This document shows, in pieces, positions 8,136 through 15,528 of a stretch of DNA of 40,578 nucleotides. The position numbers were made by a program, and so were the translations under genes. Origin of the DNA: Actinomycetota bacterium. GTDB lineage: Bacteria; Actinomycetota; Actinomycetes; Actinomycetales; Microbacteriaceae. Numbering within the stretch: the stretch's first letter is position 1; every line of letters begins with the position of its first letter. The stretch covers positions 1 through 40,578 of the forward strand of contig JAIUOH010000030.1 in assembly GCA_020161315.1 (NCBI GenBank), in the 5' to 3' direction. The notes under the pieces are model-generated. The model saw only the letters and a list, made by a program, of their open reading frames with translations. It was not told where the DNA came from and did not search any database.

Positions 8136-8609
8136 ATGGGCGGCATTCCCCCGAGCGAGGGTGATCTCGCGGCAGTGGGCGCCGCTCTGCTCGAAGCCGA
8201 GGCCGCGGCAGGCGAGGGTGAGATTCCGGTCGGGGCGCTGATCCTCGCACCCGATGGCAAGGTGATTGCGACCGGGCGCAACTCCCGGGTACACGAAAAG
8301 GATCCGACAGCGCATGCCGAGGTGAACGCGATTCGCGAGGCCGCCCGGGTGCTCGGCGATCGCGTGCTCGATGGCTGCACGCTCGTCGTGACGCTCGAAC
8401 CATGCGTCATGTGCGCCGGGGTGATTCTTGCGGCGCGGGTGCCGCGCGTGGTGTTCGGTGCGTGGGATGAGAAAGCCGGCGCCGTGGGCAGCGTGTACGA
8501 CCTGCTGCGCGACGGTCGGCTTCCGCACGCGGTGCCCGAGGTGATCGGGGGAGTGCGCGCCGACGAGTGCGCGGCGCTGCTCGAAGCATTCTTCAGAGCG
8601 CGGCGATAG
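8136..8609 (+). CDS. tadA: tRNA-specific adenosine deaminase TadA
   Basis: A 157-residue cytidine/adenosine deaminase-fold enzyme that converts the wobble adenosine of tRNA-Arg(ACG) to inosine. The zinc ligands are His60 in TAHAEVNAI, with catalytic Glu62, and Cys90/Cys93 in LEPCVMCAG. ATG at 8136 follows AGAAGG by about eight bases; a GTG about 40 bases upstream is an alternative. Its 3' side carries a 9-bp-arm hairpin made of dispersed repeat units (8632-8679). Confidence 0.93.
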   Translation: MGGIPPSEGDLAAVGAALLEAEAAAGEGEIPVGALILAPDGKVIATGRNSRVHEKDPTAHAEVNAIREAARVLGDRVLDGCTLVVTLEPCVMCAGVILAARVPRVVFGAWDEKAGAVGSVYDLLRDGRLPHAVPEVIGGVRADECAALLEAFFRARR

Positions 8610-8631
8610 GCGGCGGTCGTCGAACTCGCTC

Positions 8632-8679
8632 GCGCTCATCGAGCTTGTCGAGACGAAGCGGCCTGGTCGAGATGAGCGC
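8632..8679 (+). terminator. Repeat-derived hairpin after tadA
   Basis: GCGCTCATC (8632-8640) pairs perfectly with GATGAGCGC (8671-8679) about 22 bp after the tadA stop. There is no strong T-tract, so termination is likely but not certain. Confidence 0.4.
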
Positions 8680-8849
8680 TTCCCATGATCACGACAGGGG
8701 TCCCTGAGCCTGTCGAAGGGCTCGATCAGCGGGAGAACAGAAGACCCTACTTAGTCCAATCCCGGCCAGGCGCTCGAGAAACGAGTCGCGTTTCGCGCCG
8801 TTGCCGCCGAGATCGTGTAAGCGATTCGGCCCGTGATGCTCGCGGCGAG

Positions 8850-9075
8850 CTAGGGTGCGTCTCCCAAATCAATTCGTGCTGCGGTGCAGCCGAAGGCCGC
8901 GCTCGCTGCGTTGTCGTCGTTGGCTTCTGACGTAGTAGCGTCACCGCTTCCCGTGGCAGAACGCGATGCGTTCTGCGTGGTGCGGTCGGCGCCAGCAAAG
9001 CCTTCTTTCTCCGCCTTACGATCACGTTTTTCGGCCGCATCCTCGCCACGAACCGATTTGGGAGACGCGCCCTAG
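8850..9075. mobile_element. MITE-like element with 29-bp terminal inverted repeats
   Basis: Positions 8850-8878 and 9047-9075 are inverted copies matching at 26 of 29 positions (core GCGTCTCCCAAATC). Both ends carry a TA dinucleotide just inside CTAG (8851-8852 and 9073-9074), the target duplication expected of Tc1/IS630-type insertion, which leaves a 220-bp body. The interior has no open reading frame with family similarity but has a central 9-bp hairpin, GCAGAACGC-GAT-GCGTTCTGC (8956-8976). This is the architecture of a non-autonomous miniature element. The transposase that moves it is not in the window. It ends 10 bp from the stop of a truncated metal-transporter gene. Confidence 0.7.
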
Positions 9076-9085
9076 AAAAACCTAA

Positions 9086-9388
9086 TCAATCTAAGCCAAG
9101 CATTACGATAGCGCTCGTGGTGGGCGGGGTGACGTCGGGGTCGATCCAGACGTCGGGCTCGATGTAGATGACCTTTGCCTCTGGCACAGCTGCGAGCACG
9201 CGGCGCTTCGCCTGCGCGAGAATCACCGAGACCTCTTTCATGGTGAGCTCGGCATCGATATCGACCTTGGCGCCGACCACGAGATCGTCGCCAGCGGAGG
9301 CGACCTGCAGGTTGATCACCCGGCGAATGCTTGCTCCTTCGAGCAGGCTCTCTTCGATCTTCGCTACGTCTTCGCTGTTCGCGGTCAT
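9086..9388 (-). pseudogene. Truncated cation diffusion facilitator: C-terminal dimerisation domain only
   Basis: A 100-residue frame that matches the cytoplasmic C-terminal ZT-dimer domain of CDF-family metal/proton antiporters: VAKIEESLLEGASIRRVINL, AKVDIDAELTMKEVSVIL and VPEAKVIYIEPDVW. The six membrane segments that should precede it (about 200 residues) are absent; proC starts divergently 57 bp upstream. It is either a decayed transporter remnant or a free-standing dimerisation domain. The reading frame is intact with an ATG, so a short protein may still be made. A MITE-like element lies immediately after its stop, which suggests rearrangement here. Confidence 0.6.
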
Positions 9389-9430
9389 TGCGCCCCCATG
9401 AAGTTCTGGCAGTCGGTCTTGCCTCCATCC

Positions 9431-9436
9431 TAGACT
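9431..9436 (+). promoter_or_regulatory. -10 box (TAGACT) of proC, probably leaderless
   Basis: TAGACT ends eight bases before the proC ATG. No Shine-Dalgarno is visible. Confidence 0.5.
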
Positions 9437-9444
9437 TGGTGCCT

Positions 9445-10299
9445 ATGAGCGAAGCGTATGAATCACAGCCACTTCCAAGTGTTGCAATGCTGGGCGTGGG
9501 ATCAATGGGCGGCGCGATTCTTGCCGGCCTGCGCGCGCCGGGTGTCGCCATTGAGGGCACAATCGCTGTGACCACTCGCTCGGCGGCGAGCGCCGAAGCC
9601 TACGCGGGCGCGACCGACGTCGTTGCCTACGCGAACGAGACTGACCCCGAGGCAAACCGCAAGGCTGTGCGCGGGGCGCGCGTGGTGATTCTCGCGGTGA
9701 AGCCGTGGATGATTGCCGACGTGCTCGCCGAGGTCTCGGCCGATCTTGCCCCCGGCACCGTGCTCGTCAGCGTTGCCGCCGGCGTCACTACCGAAAGCAT
9801 GGAGCGGCTGGTGCCCGCCGATGTCGCGGTTGTGCGCGCGATGCCAAACACTCCCTCGCACGTGGGCCTCGGTGTGACCGGCGTCGCCGGTGGTGCGTCT
9901 GCGGGCGATGAGACGGTTGAGCTGGTGCGCCGCCTCTTTGAGACCGTGGGTGAGGCGATCACCGTGCGCGAGGATCAGATCAATGCCGTTGCTGCGGTCT
10001 CGGGCTCGGGCCCCGCCTACCTGTTCTTGTACGTCGAAGAGATGACCGCGGCGGCTCGCAGACTCGGTTTCGACGAGGATCAGGCCCGACTGCTTGCGCA
10101 GCAGACCGTGATCGGCGCCGCTGAGCTTCTGCGTCAGAGCGGCGAAGACCCGGCTGAGTTGCGTCGCAAGGTGACCAGCCCGAAGGGCACCACGGAGCAG
10201 GCAATCCTCGTGATGCAAGATGCAAATCTTGGCGACATTTACGACCGCGCGCTTGCCGCCAACGTGCGCCGCTCAGAAGAGCTCGCCGCAGAGGGCTAA
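9445..10299 (+). CDS. proC: Pyrroline-5-carboxylate reductase
   Basis: A 284-residue enzyme for the last step of proline synthesis, reducing pyrroline-5-carboxylate with NAD(P)H. The Rossmann motif is MLGVGSMGGAI (about residues 15-25). The C-terminal dimer domain carries the family signature AVSGSGPAYLFLYVEEM and the KVTSPKGTTEQAI loop. Length is normal. The ATG at 9445 follows a TAGACT -10 box by eight bases, consistent with a leaderless transcript. Its 3' side has a large palindrome and a G-rich stretch rather than a classical terminator. Confidence 0.96.
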   Translation: MSEAYESQPLPSVAMLGVGSMGGAILAGLRAPGVAIEGTIAVTTRSAASAEAYAGATDVVAYANETDPEANRKAVRGARVVILAVKPWMIADVLAEVSADLAPGTVLVSVAAGVTTESMERLVPADVAVVRAMPNTPSHVGLGVTGVAGGASAGDETVELVRRLFETVGEAITVREDQINAVAAVSGSGPAYLFLYVEEMTAAARRLGFDEDQARLLAQQTVIGAAELLRQSGEDPAELRRKVTSPKGTTEQAILVMQDANLGDIYDRALAANVRRSEELAAEG

Positions 10300-10361
10300 A
10301 CGCACCCGGCCTGCCAACGTGCCCTGAACCCCGCCCCCTGCGCCCCGCCTGCGCCACCCTC

Positions 10362-10431
10362 CCCGCCGCAAGTCGTCGCATTCTGGGGCCTCTGTGCGCT
10401 CGACACACCACTTTGCGACGACTTGCGCGGG
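10362..10431. repeat. Palindromic element A (copy 1)
   Basis: Perfect 13-bp arms GCAAGTCGTCGCA (10368-10380) and TGCGACGACTTGC (10414-10426), extended by a CCCGC/GCGGG pair with one extra base. The same arms recur at 11551-11614. A run of nine guanines follows at about 10439-10447. Confidence 0.8.
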
Positions 10432-10559
10432 TAAGGGCGGGGGGGGGCGGGGGAGCGGAGTGCTGTCGATTCGCTTTCCACAGCAGCGCTCAAACTCCAT
10501 TGCGCATCAAAATTGTGAGTAACTGAGTTTGATGGCATCTCGTCGGCGACGATTGCCAG

Positions 10560-11510
10560 ATGAAGGCATCACCGCTCCCTCCTCAGCTCGGCCGAGGGTT
10601 TTCTGTCGCCGAGGCAAAGTTACTCGGCGTGACCCCAGACCGGTTGCGCGCTCTCGACTTGCAGAGACCGTTTCACGGGGTTCGTGTTGTGGGTGCCGAG
10701 TTTCCTGCGCCGAGCACTCGCTTTGACGCCGCGCTCAAACATGAACTCGCGCTTATCGTGGCGCTTGGCAGGAGGCTGGTCGAGGGGCAGTTCATTGCCG
10801 GACGCAGTGCCGCACTGCTCTGGGGAGTCCCGATGCCGCATCGAAACACCCCCGAACTGCATCTAGGGGTCTTTAAGCCGTTGCGTTCACCGCGGGTGCA
10901 CGGCGTAATCGGGCATGCTTTCGCTCCGGGCCGAGTCGCTCTATGTGAGACCGACGGGTTGCCAGTGCTCACGCCCGCGTACACCTTTGCGACGCTGGGA
11001 CAGCTGCCATTTCTAGATCTTGTTGCGATCGGAGACTTCCTCGCCAGAAAGTATCGCCCTGGGGTGAATCGTAAGAACGTGGGGAAGCCCCCGTTGGCTA
11101 CCCTCGAAGAATTGCATCGGGTGGTTGCTGACGGGCGGTGGCGGGGTGCGCCCAAGTTGCGGGAGGCTCTGGCCCTGATCCGTGAAGATTCGTGGTCACC
11201 CAAGGAATCGCTGACGCGCGTGTTGCTGGTACAGGGTGGGTTGCCCGAGCCTGAGCTGAATGTCGATCTCTTTGATAGGTCTGGCCGCTTCCTGGCCTGC
11301 GTCGACATGATGTACCGAAAGTATCGAGTGGTTGTCGAGTACAACGGCGAGCAGCATGGTGAGCGTTACGCAGAAGATGTTGAGCGCATCGAGCGGCTGC
11401 GCGCTGAGGGGTGGGCTGTGGTGATCGTCACCAAGGCGCTCGTGAATCAGCCTTGGCGGCTCGTCGCTCGCGTTGCTCAAGAGCTGCGCAAAGCGGGCTG
11501 GCCTGGATAG
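10560..11510 (+). CDS. Endonuclease-fold protein (DUF559-like C-terminus, AbiEi-like N-terminus)
   Basis: A 316-residue protein of a type frequent in Actinobacteria. The C-terminal 90 residues look like a Vsr/DUF559 PD-(D/E)xK-type nuclease fold: Asp249 in CVDMMYRKYRVVVEY, Glu260, and the YNGEQHGERYAEDVERIERL helix, then GWAVVIVTK. The N-terminal part (FSVAEAKLLGVTPDRLRAL; later ALLWGVPMP) resembles AbiEi-type antitoxin/regulator modules. Function is unproven; nuclease activity or DNA binding is inference. The gene is bracketed by two copies of the same palindrome, which hints at movement as a cassette. ATG at 10560 is the first credible start. Confidence 0.65.
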   Translation: MKASPLPPQLGRGFSVAEAKLLGVTPDRLRALDLQRPFHGVRVVGAEFPAPSTRFDAALKHELALIVALGRRLVEGQFIAGRSAALLWGVPMPHRNTPELHLGVFKPLRSPRVHGVIGHAFAPGRVALCETDGLPVLTPAYTFATLGQLPFLDLVAIGDFLARKYRPGVNRKNVGKPPLATLEELHRVVADGRWRGAPKLREALALIREDSWSPKESLTRVLLVQGGLPEPELNVDLFDRSGRFLACVDMMYRKYRVVVEYNGEQHGERYAEDVERIERLRAEGWAVVIVTKALVNQPWRLVARVAQELRKAGWPG

Positions 11511-11550
11511 TTTGGCGGTCGGCGCACGTTGCCGACCGCTGCTCCATACC

Positions 11551-11614
11551 GCAAGTCGTCGCAAATCGGGGCCAGTGGCGTCGCGAGACCCCCATTTGCG
11601 ACGACTTGCGCGGG
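11551..11614. repeat. Palindromic element A (copy 2)
   Basis: Arms GCAAGTCGTCGCAAAT (11551-11566) and ATTTGCGACGACTTGC (11594-11609) are perfect over 16 bp, followed by GCGGG. The hairpin extends inward as CGGGG opposite CCCCC with one mismatch. It shares 13 arm bases with copy 1, but the loops differ. Confidence 0.8.
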
Positions 11615-11652
11615 AGTCAGCGGTCGTGGGGCGGGTCGGGTCGAGTGGGGAT

Positions 11653-11700
11653 GGTCGGGTGGTCGGGTGGTCGGGTGGTCGGGTGGTCGGGTGGTCGGGT
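11653..11700 (+). repeat. Octamer tandem repeat, GGTCGGGT x6
   Basis: Six perfect 8-bp units. The array gives regularly spaced GGG runs with 5-base loops, so a G-quadruplex on the plus strand is possible. It sits between the endonuclease-fold gene and the ktrA stop. Confidence 0.9.
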
Positions 11701-11763
11701 TGCTGAGCTGGGTGCCGTGCGCGGGCACAGAGTTGCGGCGAGGATCGACGCAACCCGCGCGAG

Positions 11764-12429
11764 CTAGCCGATTGTGGCGAAGCGCTCCACATCTTCAGCG
11801 GTGCCCGAGACGATGATGAGGTCGTGGGGCGACACCACGGTCTCTTGCGTCGCGTGCGTGAACGGCTGCCCCGGCGTCTTCACTCCGACGACGGTCACGC
11901 GGTAGCGGGTGCGCACCCCGCTCGTCTCGAGCGATTGGCCACGAATCGACCGCGGCGGGTACATCTTTGCGATCACGTAGTTGTCGTCGAACTGAATGAA
12001 GTCGAGCATCGAACCAGAGAGCAGGTGAGCGACGCGCTCGCCGGCCTCGCGCTCGGGGTAGATCACGTGGTTCACGCCGATGCGCTCAAGAATCTTGCCG
12101 TGCGAGAACGAGATCGCCTTCGCCCATATCTGCGGAATGCCAAGGTCGACTAGGTTGGCCGCGATCAGCACGCTCGCCTCAATCGAGGCGCCGGTCGCGA
12201 CGACGGCGATCTGAAACTGCTCGGCGCCGATCTGGCGCAGGGCCTCCATCGAGCGAGCATCTGCCTGCACTGCGTGGGTGACGCGGTCGGCCCACTTCTG
12301 CACGAGCTGCATGTCGGTGTCGACCACGAGCACCTCGCGGTCTTGTCTGTCGAGTTGACCGGCGGTCGCGGCACCGAAGCGCCCGAGCCCGATGACGATG
12401 ACGGGCGCGTCACTGCGAATATCAACCAT
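11764..12429 (-). CDS. ktrA: Potassium uptake regulatory subunit KtrA/TrkA
   Basis: A 221-residue cytosolic RCK protein that gates a KtrB/TrkH potassium channel. The RCK_N Rossmann domain has GLGRFGAAT (residues 14-22) and the acidic end of the second strand VVDTD (about 35-39), binding NAD(H) or ATP. A TrkA_C domain follows from about residue 140. The gene lies 56 bp downstream of the channel gene on the same strand. ATG at 12429 is preceded by GGGAAGA, a usable ribosome-binding site. Confidence 0.93.
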   Translation of the reverse strand: MVDIRSDAPVIVIGLGRFGAATAGQLDRQDREVLVVDTDMQLVQKWADRVTHAVQADARSMEALRQIGAEQFQIAVVATGASIEASVLIAANLVDLGIPQIWAKAISFSHGKILERIGVNHVIYPEREAGERVAHLLSGSMLDFIQFDDNYVIAKMYPPRSIRGQSLETSGVRTRYRVTVVGVKTPGQPFTHATQETVVSPHDLIIVSGTAEDVERFATIG

Positions 12430-12485
12430 TGATCTTCCCTTCCCAGAGCACCGGCTGGGGTGCGGCGTTGCGGTCGGCGTGAGTA

Positions 12486-13925
12486 TTAACCAACGATCGG
12501 CCTTTCCTCTGGCAGGCTAAACATGCGCCTGCGGCTGGTGGCCGCGATCGCCGCGGCCAGGGTGACGGTGCCGACGCGGCCAGCCCACATGGTGGCAGAC
12601 AGCACGTATTTTCCGGAGTCGGGCAGCGCCTCTGAGAGCCCGGTAGACAGGCCGCAGGTGCCGAACGCAGAGATCACCTCGAAGAGCACCACGTCGAGCG
12701 GCAGCTTCGTGATGTGCAGAATTGTGACGGTCGAGACCGCAACGATCGTCGCGCCCCAGATCACAATCGACACGGCAAGCCTGATGACCTCGTTCGGAAT
12801 GCTCCGCTCGAAGACCTGCACGTTCTGGTAACCGCGAGCCTCGGCGTAGGCGGCAAGAAACAGCACCGCGATCGTGGTGACCTTGATGCCGCCAGCTGTT
12901 GACGCCGATCCACCGCCAACGAACATGAGCATGTCCATGACGAGCATGGTCGAGCCGTTCATTTCGCTGGGGTCGATGATGCCGAGGCCACCCGAGCGCG
13001 TCATGACAGACATGTAGCCCGACTGCATCAGGGTTTGCCAGAAGTTTTGGTGCCCGAAGGTGCCGGGGTTGTCGGCTTCGAGTGCGCCGATCGCAAGCCA
13101 GCCGAGGATCACGAAAGCGATTGTCGTGGTGAGGGTGAGCTTCGCGTGCAGGCCGATGCGCTTATGCGTGTGCCAGCCGCGGCCGATCACGAAGCGGTAG
13201 AGGGCGAAGATGACAGGAAAGCCGATGCTGCCGAGAAACACACCGAGTGCGAGCACCACGAGCAGGTAGGTGTCGGTCGCGTAGGGCAGCAGGCCCTCGG
13301 GCATAGGCACGAAGCCGGTGTTCGTGAACGCCGACGCTGCGAGGTAGAAGCCGTACCAGAGCGATTCGCCGAAGCTGTAGCCCGACGCGAAGAGGCGTGG
13401 GGCGAGGAGCAGCGTGAGCACTGCCTCGATCACCAGCAGGCTGATCGCGACCGCAGCGAGCAGGCCGCCCATCTCGCCGAGGCCGACCGCCTGGCTTTCG
13501 CTCGATCCCTTTGAATTGCGAGCCGGGTTGGTGTCGCTCGCTGCGAGTAGGCGGGTGCGCAACCCGAGCCGCCTCGTGACGGTCGCCCCGAGAATGCTCG
13601 CGAGCGTGAGCACGCCGATGCCGCCGATCTGCAGGCCCGTGAGAATCACCAGATCACCAAACAGCGACCAGTGCGCTGCCATGTTGACGGTGCTGAGGCC
13701 GGTCACACAGATGGCCGAGACCGCGGTGAAGAGTGAGTCGGCGAGCGGGGTCATCTCGCCGCTTCGGGTTGCGATGGGCAGCGAAAGCAGCGCTGTCCAG
13801 ACGAGGATCAGCCCGGTGAAGACGAGCAGCGCGAAGCGTGCGGGCGACGATTGAATGAGCGAGTGCAGCCAGGTCTTCTGCGACTTAGAAGCCGTAGAGC
13901 GCCGAGACGCGGGCAGTGCCCTCAC
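12486..13925 (-). CDS. ktrB: TrkH/KtrB-family potassium channel subunit
   Basis: A 479-residue membrane protein with four pore-loop repeats whose selectivity segments are visible: SAICVTGLSTV, AFTNTGFVPM, GSASTAGGIKVTT and GTCGLSTGLS. About eight transmembrane helices separate them. It forms the Ktr-type K+ (Na+-coupled) uptake channel with KtrA encoded next. The start is GTG at 13925, preceded by an AGAGAGAAG stretch; an internal start would lose the basic cytosolic N-terminus but not the channel domain. Length and order (channel first, then RCK) match the actinobacterial ktrBA arrangement. Confidence 0.93.
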   Translation of the reverse strand: MRALPASRRSTASKSQKTWLHSLIQSSPARFALLVFTGLILVWTALLSLPIATRSGEMTPLADSLFTAVSAICVTGLSTVNMAAHWSLFGDLVILTGLQIGGIGVLTLASILGATVTRRLGLRTRLLAASDTNPARNSKGSSESQAVGLGEMGGLLAAVAISLLVIEAVLTLLLAPRLFASGYSFGESLWYGFYLAASAFTNTGFVPMPEGLLPYATDTYLLVVLALGVFLGSIGFPVIFALYRFVIGRGWHTHKRIGLHAKLTLTTTIAFVILGWLAIGALEADNPGTFGHQNFWQTLMQSGYMSVMTRSGGLGIIDPSEMNGSTMLVMDMLMFVGGGSASTAGGIKVTTIAVLFLAAYAEARGYQNVQVFERSIPNEVIRLAVSIVIWGATIVAVSTVTILHITKLPLDVVLFEVISAFGTCGLSTGLSEALPDSGKYVLSATMWAGRVGTVTLAAAIAATSRRRMFSLPEERPIVG

Positions 13926-14124
13926 TGTTTCTTCTCTCTGGTGGGAGTTCGATCGAAGCGACGAGCAGCCGTGGTGCGCCGCTCATAAACTGTCATGCTA
14001 CTCCTCACGCGGCGACCTTGTGTTGCAGATCGATCGCAGTCTCGTCGGCAGTGCCTGTCAGCCGCATGCGGCGTGAGGTGCTGCCTTTGTGTAGCTTTCG
14101 CGCACACGCTGCGATTTGCTGGAC

Positions 14125-14130
14125 TAATCT
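14125..14130 (+). promoter_or_regulatory. -10 box (TAATCT) of the ArsR-type gene, probably leaderless
   Basis: TAATCT ends seven bases before the ATG at 14138, with no Shine-Dalgarno between. Confidence 0.5.
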
Positions 14131-14137
14131 TGAAGCT

Positions 14138-14602
14138 ATGCCAGATATTTTCGGGGTGATCTCAGACGCCACCCGACGCGACATTTTGCAGGTGCTGCTC
14201 GAGCGGCACAAGCAAGATGGCGAGATCAGCGTCTCTGAGATCGTTGCTCAGCTTGAGTTGAGCCAGCCGACGGTATCGAAGCACCTGAAAGTGTTGCGCG
14301 AGGCCGAGCTCGTCACCGTGCGTGAAGAGGGCCAGCATCGCTTCTACGCGCTTGACCCTGAGCCGCTCGAGATGGTCGAAGACTACGTGATTCCCTTTCT
14401 CTCGGTTGGCTTTGATACCGAGGTGACTGTTGAGTATCGCTCGGAGTCGGGCGAGCTGCTGCCCGACCCAGAGGCGCCGCTCGGCGACGACGAAGTGCTG
14501 CCCGAAGAGCTCGCGACGGCGGCCGAAAACCTTGGTCGTGCGGTGGCAAATGCCGAGCACCGGGTCAAGGAGCTCGTCGCGCGTTTTCGCTTGCGCGCAT
14601 AA
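14138..14602 (+). CDS. ArsR-type winged-helix transcriptional regulator
   Basis: A 154-residue protein with an ArsR/HTH_20 fold at residues 1-85: VISDATRRDILQVLLE, then VSEIVAQLELSQPTVSKHLK as the recognition helix and REEGQHRFYAL as the wing. No ArsR metal-binding CxC motif is visible. The rest is acidic and helical (ELATAAENLGRAVANAEHRV), probably for dimerisation. A conserved gene just upstream of the bS22 gene in Actinobacteria (recall). A longer in-frame extension back to 13916 exists but looks non-coding, and the leaderless -10 spacing supports the ATG at 14138. Confidence 0.85.
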   Translation: MPDIFGVISDATRRDILQVLLERHKQDGEISVSEIVAQLELSQPTVSKHLKVLREAELVTVREEGQHRFYALDPEPLEMVEDYVIPFLSVGFDTEVTVEYRSESGELLPDPEAPLGDDEVLPEELATAAENLGRAVANAEHRVKELVARFRLRA

Positions 14603-14665
14603 CGTTGTAAGATTGGTGTTTTGTGGGCCACACACCGCGCGGCCCTGAGATTTTGTGAGGTAACC

Positions 14666-14764
14666 GTGGGTTCAGTTATTAAGAAGCGCCGTAAGCGTAT
14701 GTCGAAGAAGAAGCACCGCAAGCTGCTTCGTAAGACGCGTCACCAGCGCCGTAACAAGAAGTAA
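14666..14764 (+). CDS. Small ribosomal subunit protein bS22 (AURKAIP1/COX24 domain)
   Basis: A 32-residue, extremely basic protein starting GTG at 14666: [20 protein letters not shown], then [12 protein letters not shown]. This matches the actinobacterial COX24-type protein seen as bS22 near the decoding centre of mycobacterial ribosomes. GTGAGG (14655-14660) gives a ribosome-binding site five bases upstream. A strong terminator follows 21 bp after the stop. The gene is very short but the sequence is unmistakable. Confidence 0.93.
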   Translation: MGSVIKKRRKRMSKKKHRKLLRKTRHQRRNKK

Positions 14765-14785
14765 TTCGCTTCAGCAAATTACGAG

Positions 14786-14821
14786 AGCGTCGTGCCCGGT
14801 TGGGTGCGGCGCTTTTTGTTT
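14786..14821 (+). terminator. Strong intrinsic terminator after bS22
   Basis: A 12-pair stem (AGCGTCGTGCCC with GGGTGCGGCGCT, three G-U pairs), GGTT loop, then TTTTGTTT. Confidence 0.85.
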
Positions 14822-14875
14822 GCCCGAAACGGGGCGCTGCCGGTCGGGGCTTGAGGTGTGGGGCCTGCGGCCTCG

Positions 14876-15433
14876 TTACTCGGAAGTGGGCGTGAGCAGG
14901 TGCAGGCGTTCGCCGACCGAGTTGAAGATGCTGATGACTTCGCAGGGGCGCGAGCCCGCCGCGCGCATGCGATGCGGTGTCGAGGTGTCAAACTCGGCGG
15001 CCTCGCCGCGCTCGAGCGTGAGCTCTTGCTCGCCGAGGGTCAGCGCGAGTTTGCCCGAGAGTACGTAGAGCCACTCGTGCCCATCGTGGCTCTGCGGCTC
15101 GCGCGACGGCGCGTCGGGGTGGTAGACGATCTTGAAGGCCCGTACCTCTGAGGCTTCACGGGTGAGTGGCGCGATCGTCATGCCATCGCGTTGGATCGCC
15201 GTGCGACGCACCCTTGGATCCTCAGCGGGCAGCGCCAGCAGATCATCGACCCGAATGCCGAGCTGCCGGGTCAGTGGCAGCAGCAGCTCAAGGCTGGCCT
15301 GGCGCTTACCCGACTCGAGGCGCGACAGCGTGCTGACCGACATGCCCGCGCGGCTCGCGAGCCCTTCTAGCGTCCAGCCACGGTCTTGTCTCGCTGCGCG
15401 CAGGCGCGGCCCGAGCTGCTGAAGTTCTTGCAT
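14876..15433 (-). CDS. XRE-cupin transcriptional regulator
   Basis: A 185-residue one-component regulator. An XRE helix-turn-helix covers residues 5-62 (LRAARQDRGWTLEGLASRAG, SVSTLSRLESGKR), and a C-terminal cupin barrel has HDGHEWLYVLSGKLALTLGE and FDTSTPHRMRA, the usual ligand- or metal-binding histidine positions. The gene is divergent from a TrxB-like flavoprotein; two direct repeats in the 95-bp gap are likely its operators. ATG at 15433 begins the HTH homology; in-frame sequence upstream reads through those repeats. Confidence 0.88.
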   Translation of the reverse strand: MQELQQLGPRLRAARQDRGWTLEGLASRAGMSVSTLSRLESGKRQASLELLLPLTRQLGIRVDDLLALPAEDPRVRRTAIQRDGMTIAPLTREASEVRAFKIVYHPDAPSREPQSHDGHEWLYVLSGKLALTLGEQELTLERGEAAEFDTSTPHRMRAAGSRPCEVISIFNSVGERLHLLTPTSE

Positions 15434-15469
15434 GTGCGGGATCCTCGCCTCTGAAGTGTATCGCTCGAA

Positions 15470-15501
15470 ACTTGCCAATACTGCAAATCTACTTGCCAGT
15501 A
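15470..15501. promoter_or_regulatory. Tandem 11-bp operator candidates
   Basis: ACTTGCCAATA (15470-15480) and ACTTGCCAGTA (15491-15501) are direct repeats exactly 21 bp apart, two helical turns. They lie midway between the XRE-cupin gene and the flavoprotein gene. Confidence 0.5.
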
Positions 15502-15528
15502 TCGCATGTTGCCGTGAACCATGGAAGC

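Larger units (their letters stand above)
8610..9085. other. Intergenic region with repeats and a MITE-like element
   Basis: No gene is supported. The left part (8632-8727) is built from dispersed short repeats including CCCTGAGCCTGTCGAAGGG (8702-8720). The right part is the 220-bp MITE-like element described separately. Confidence 0.65.

Noticed and set aside
10362-11614. CRISPR array
   Set aside because: The repeated units are palindromes around a gene, not regularly spaced direct repeats. No CRISPR array or cas gene is seen anywhere in the window.
13916-14137. N-terminal extension of the ArsR-type regulator
   Set aside because: Sequence is low-similarity and crosses the ktrB promoter area; the leaderless start at 14138 fits better.
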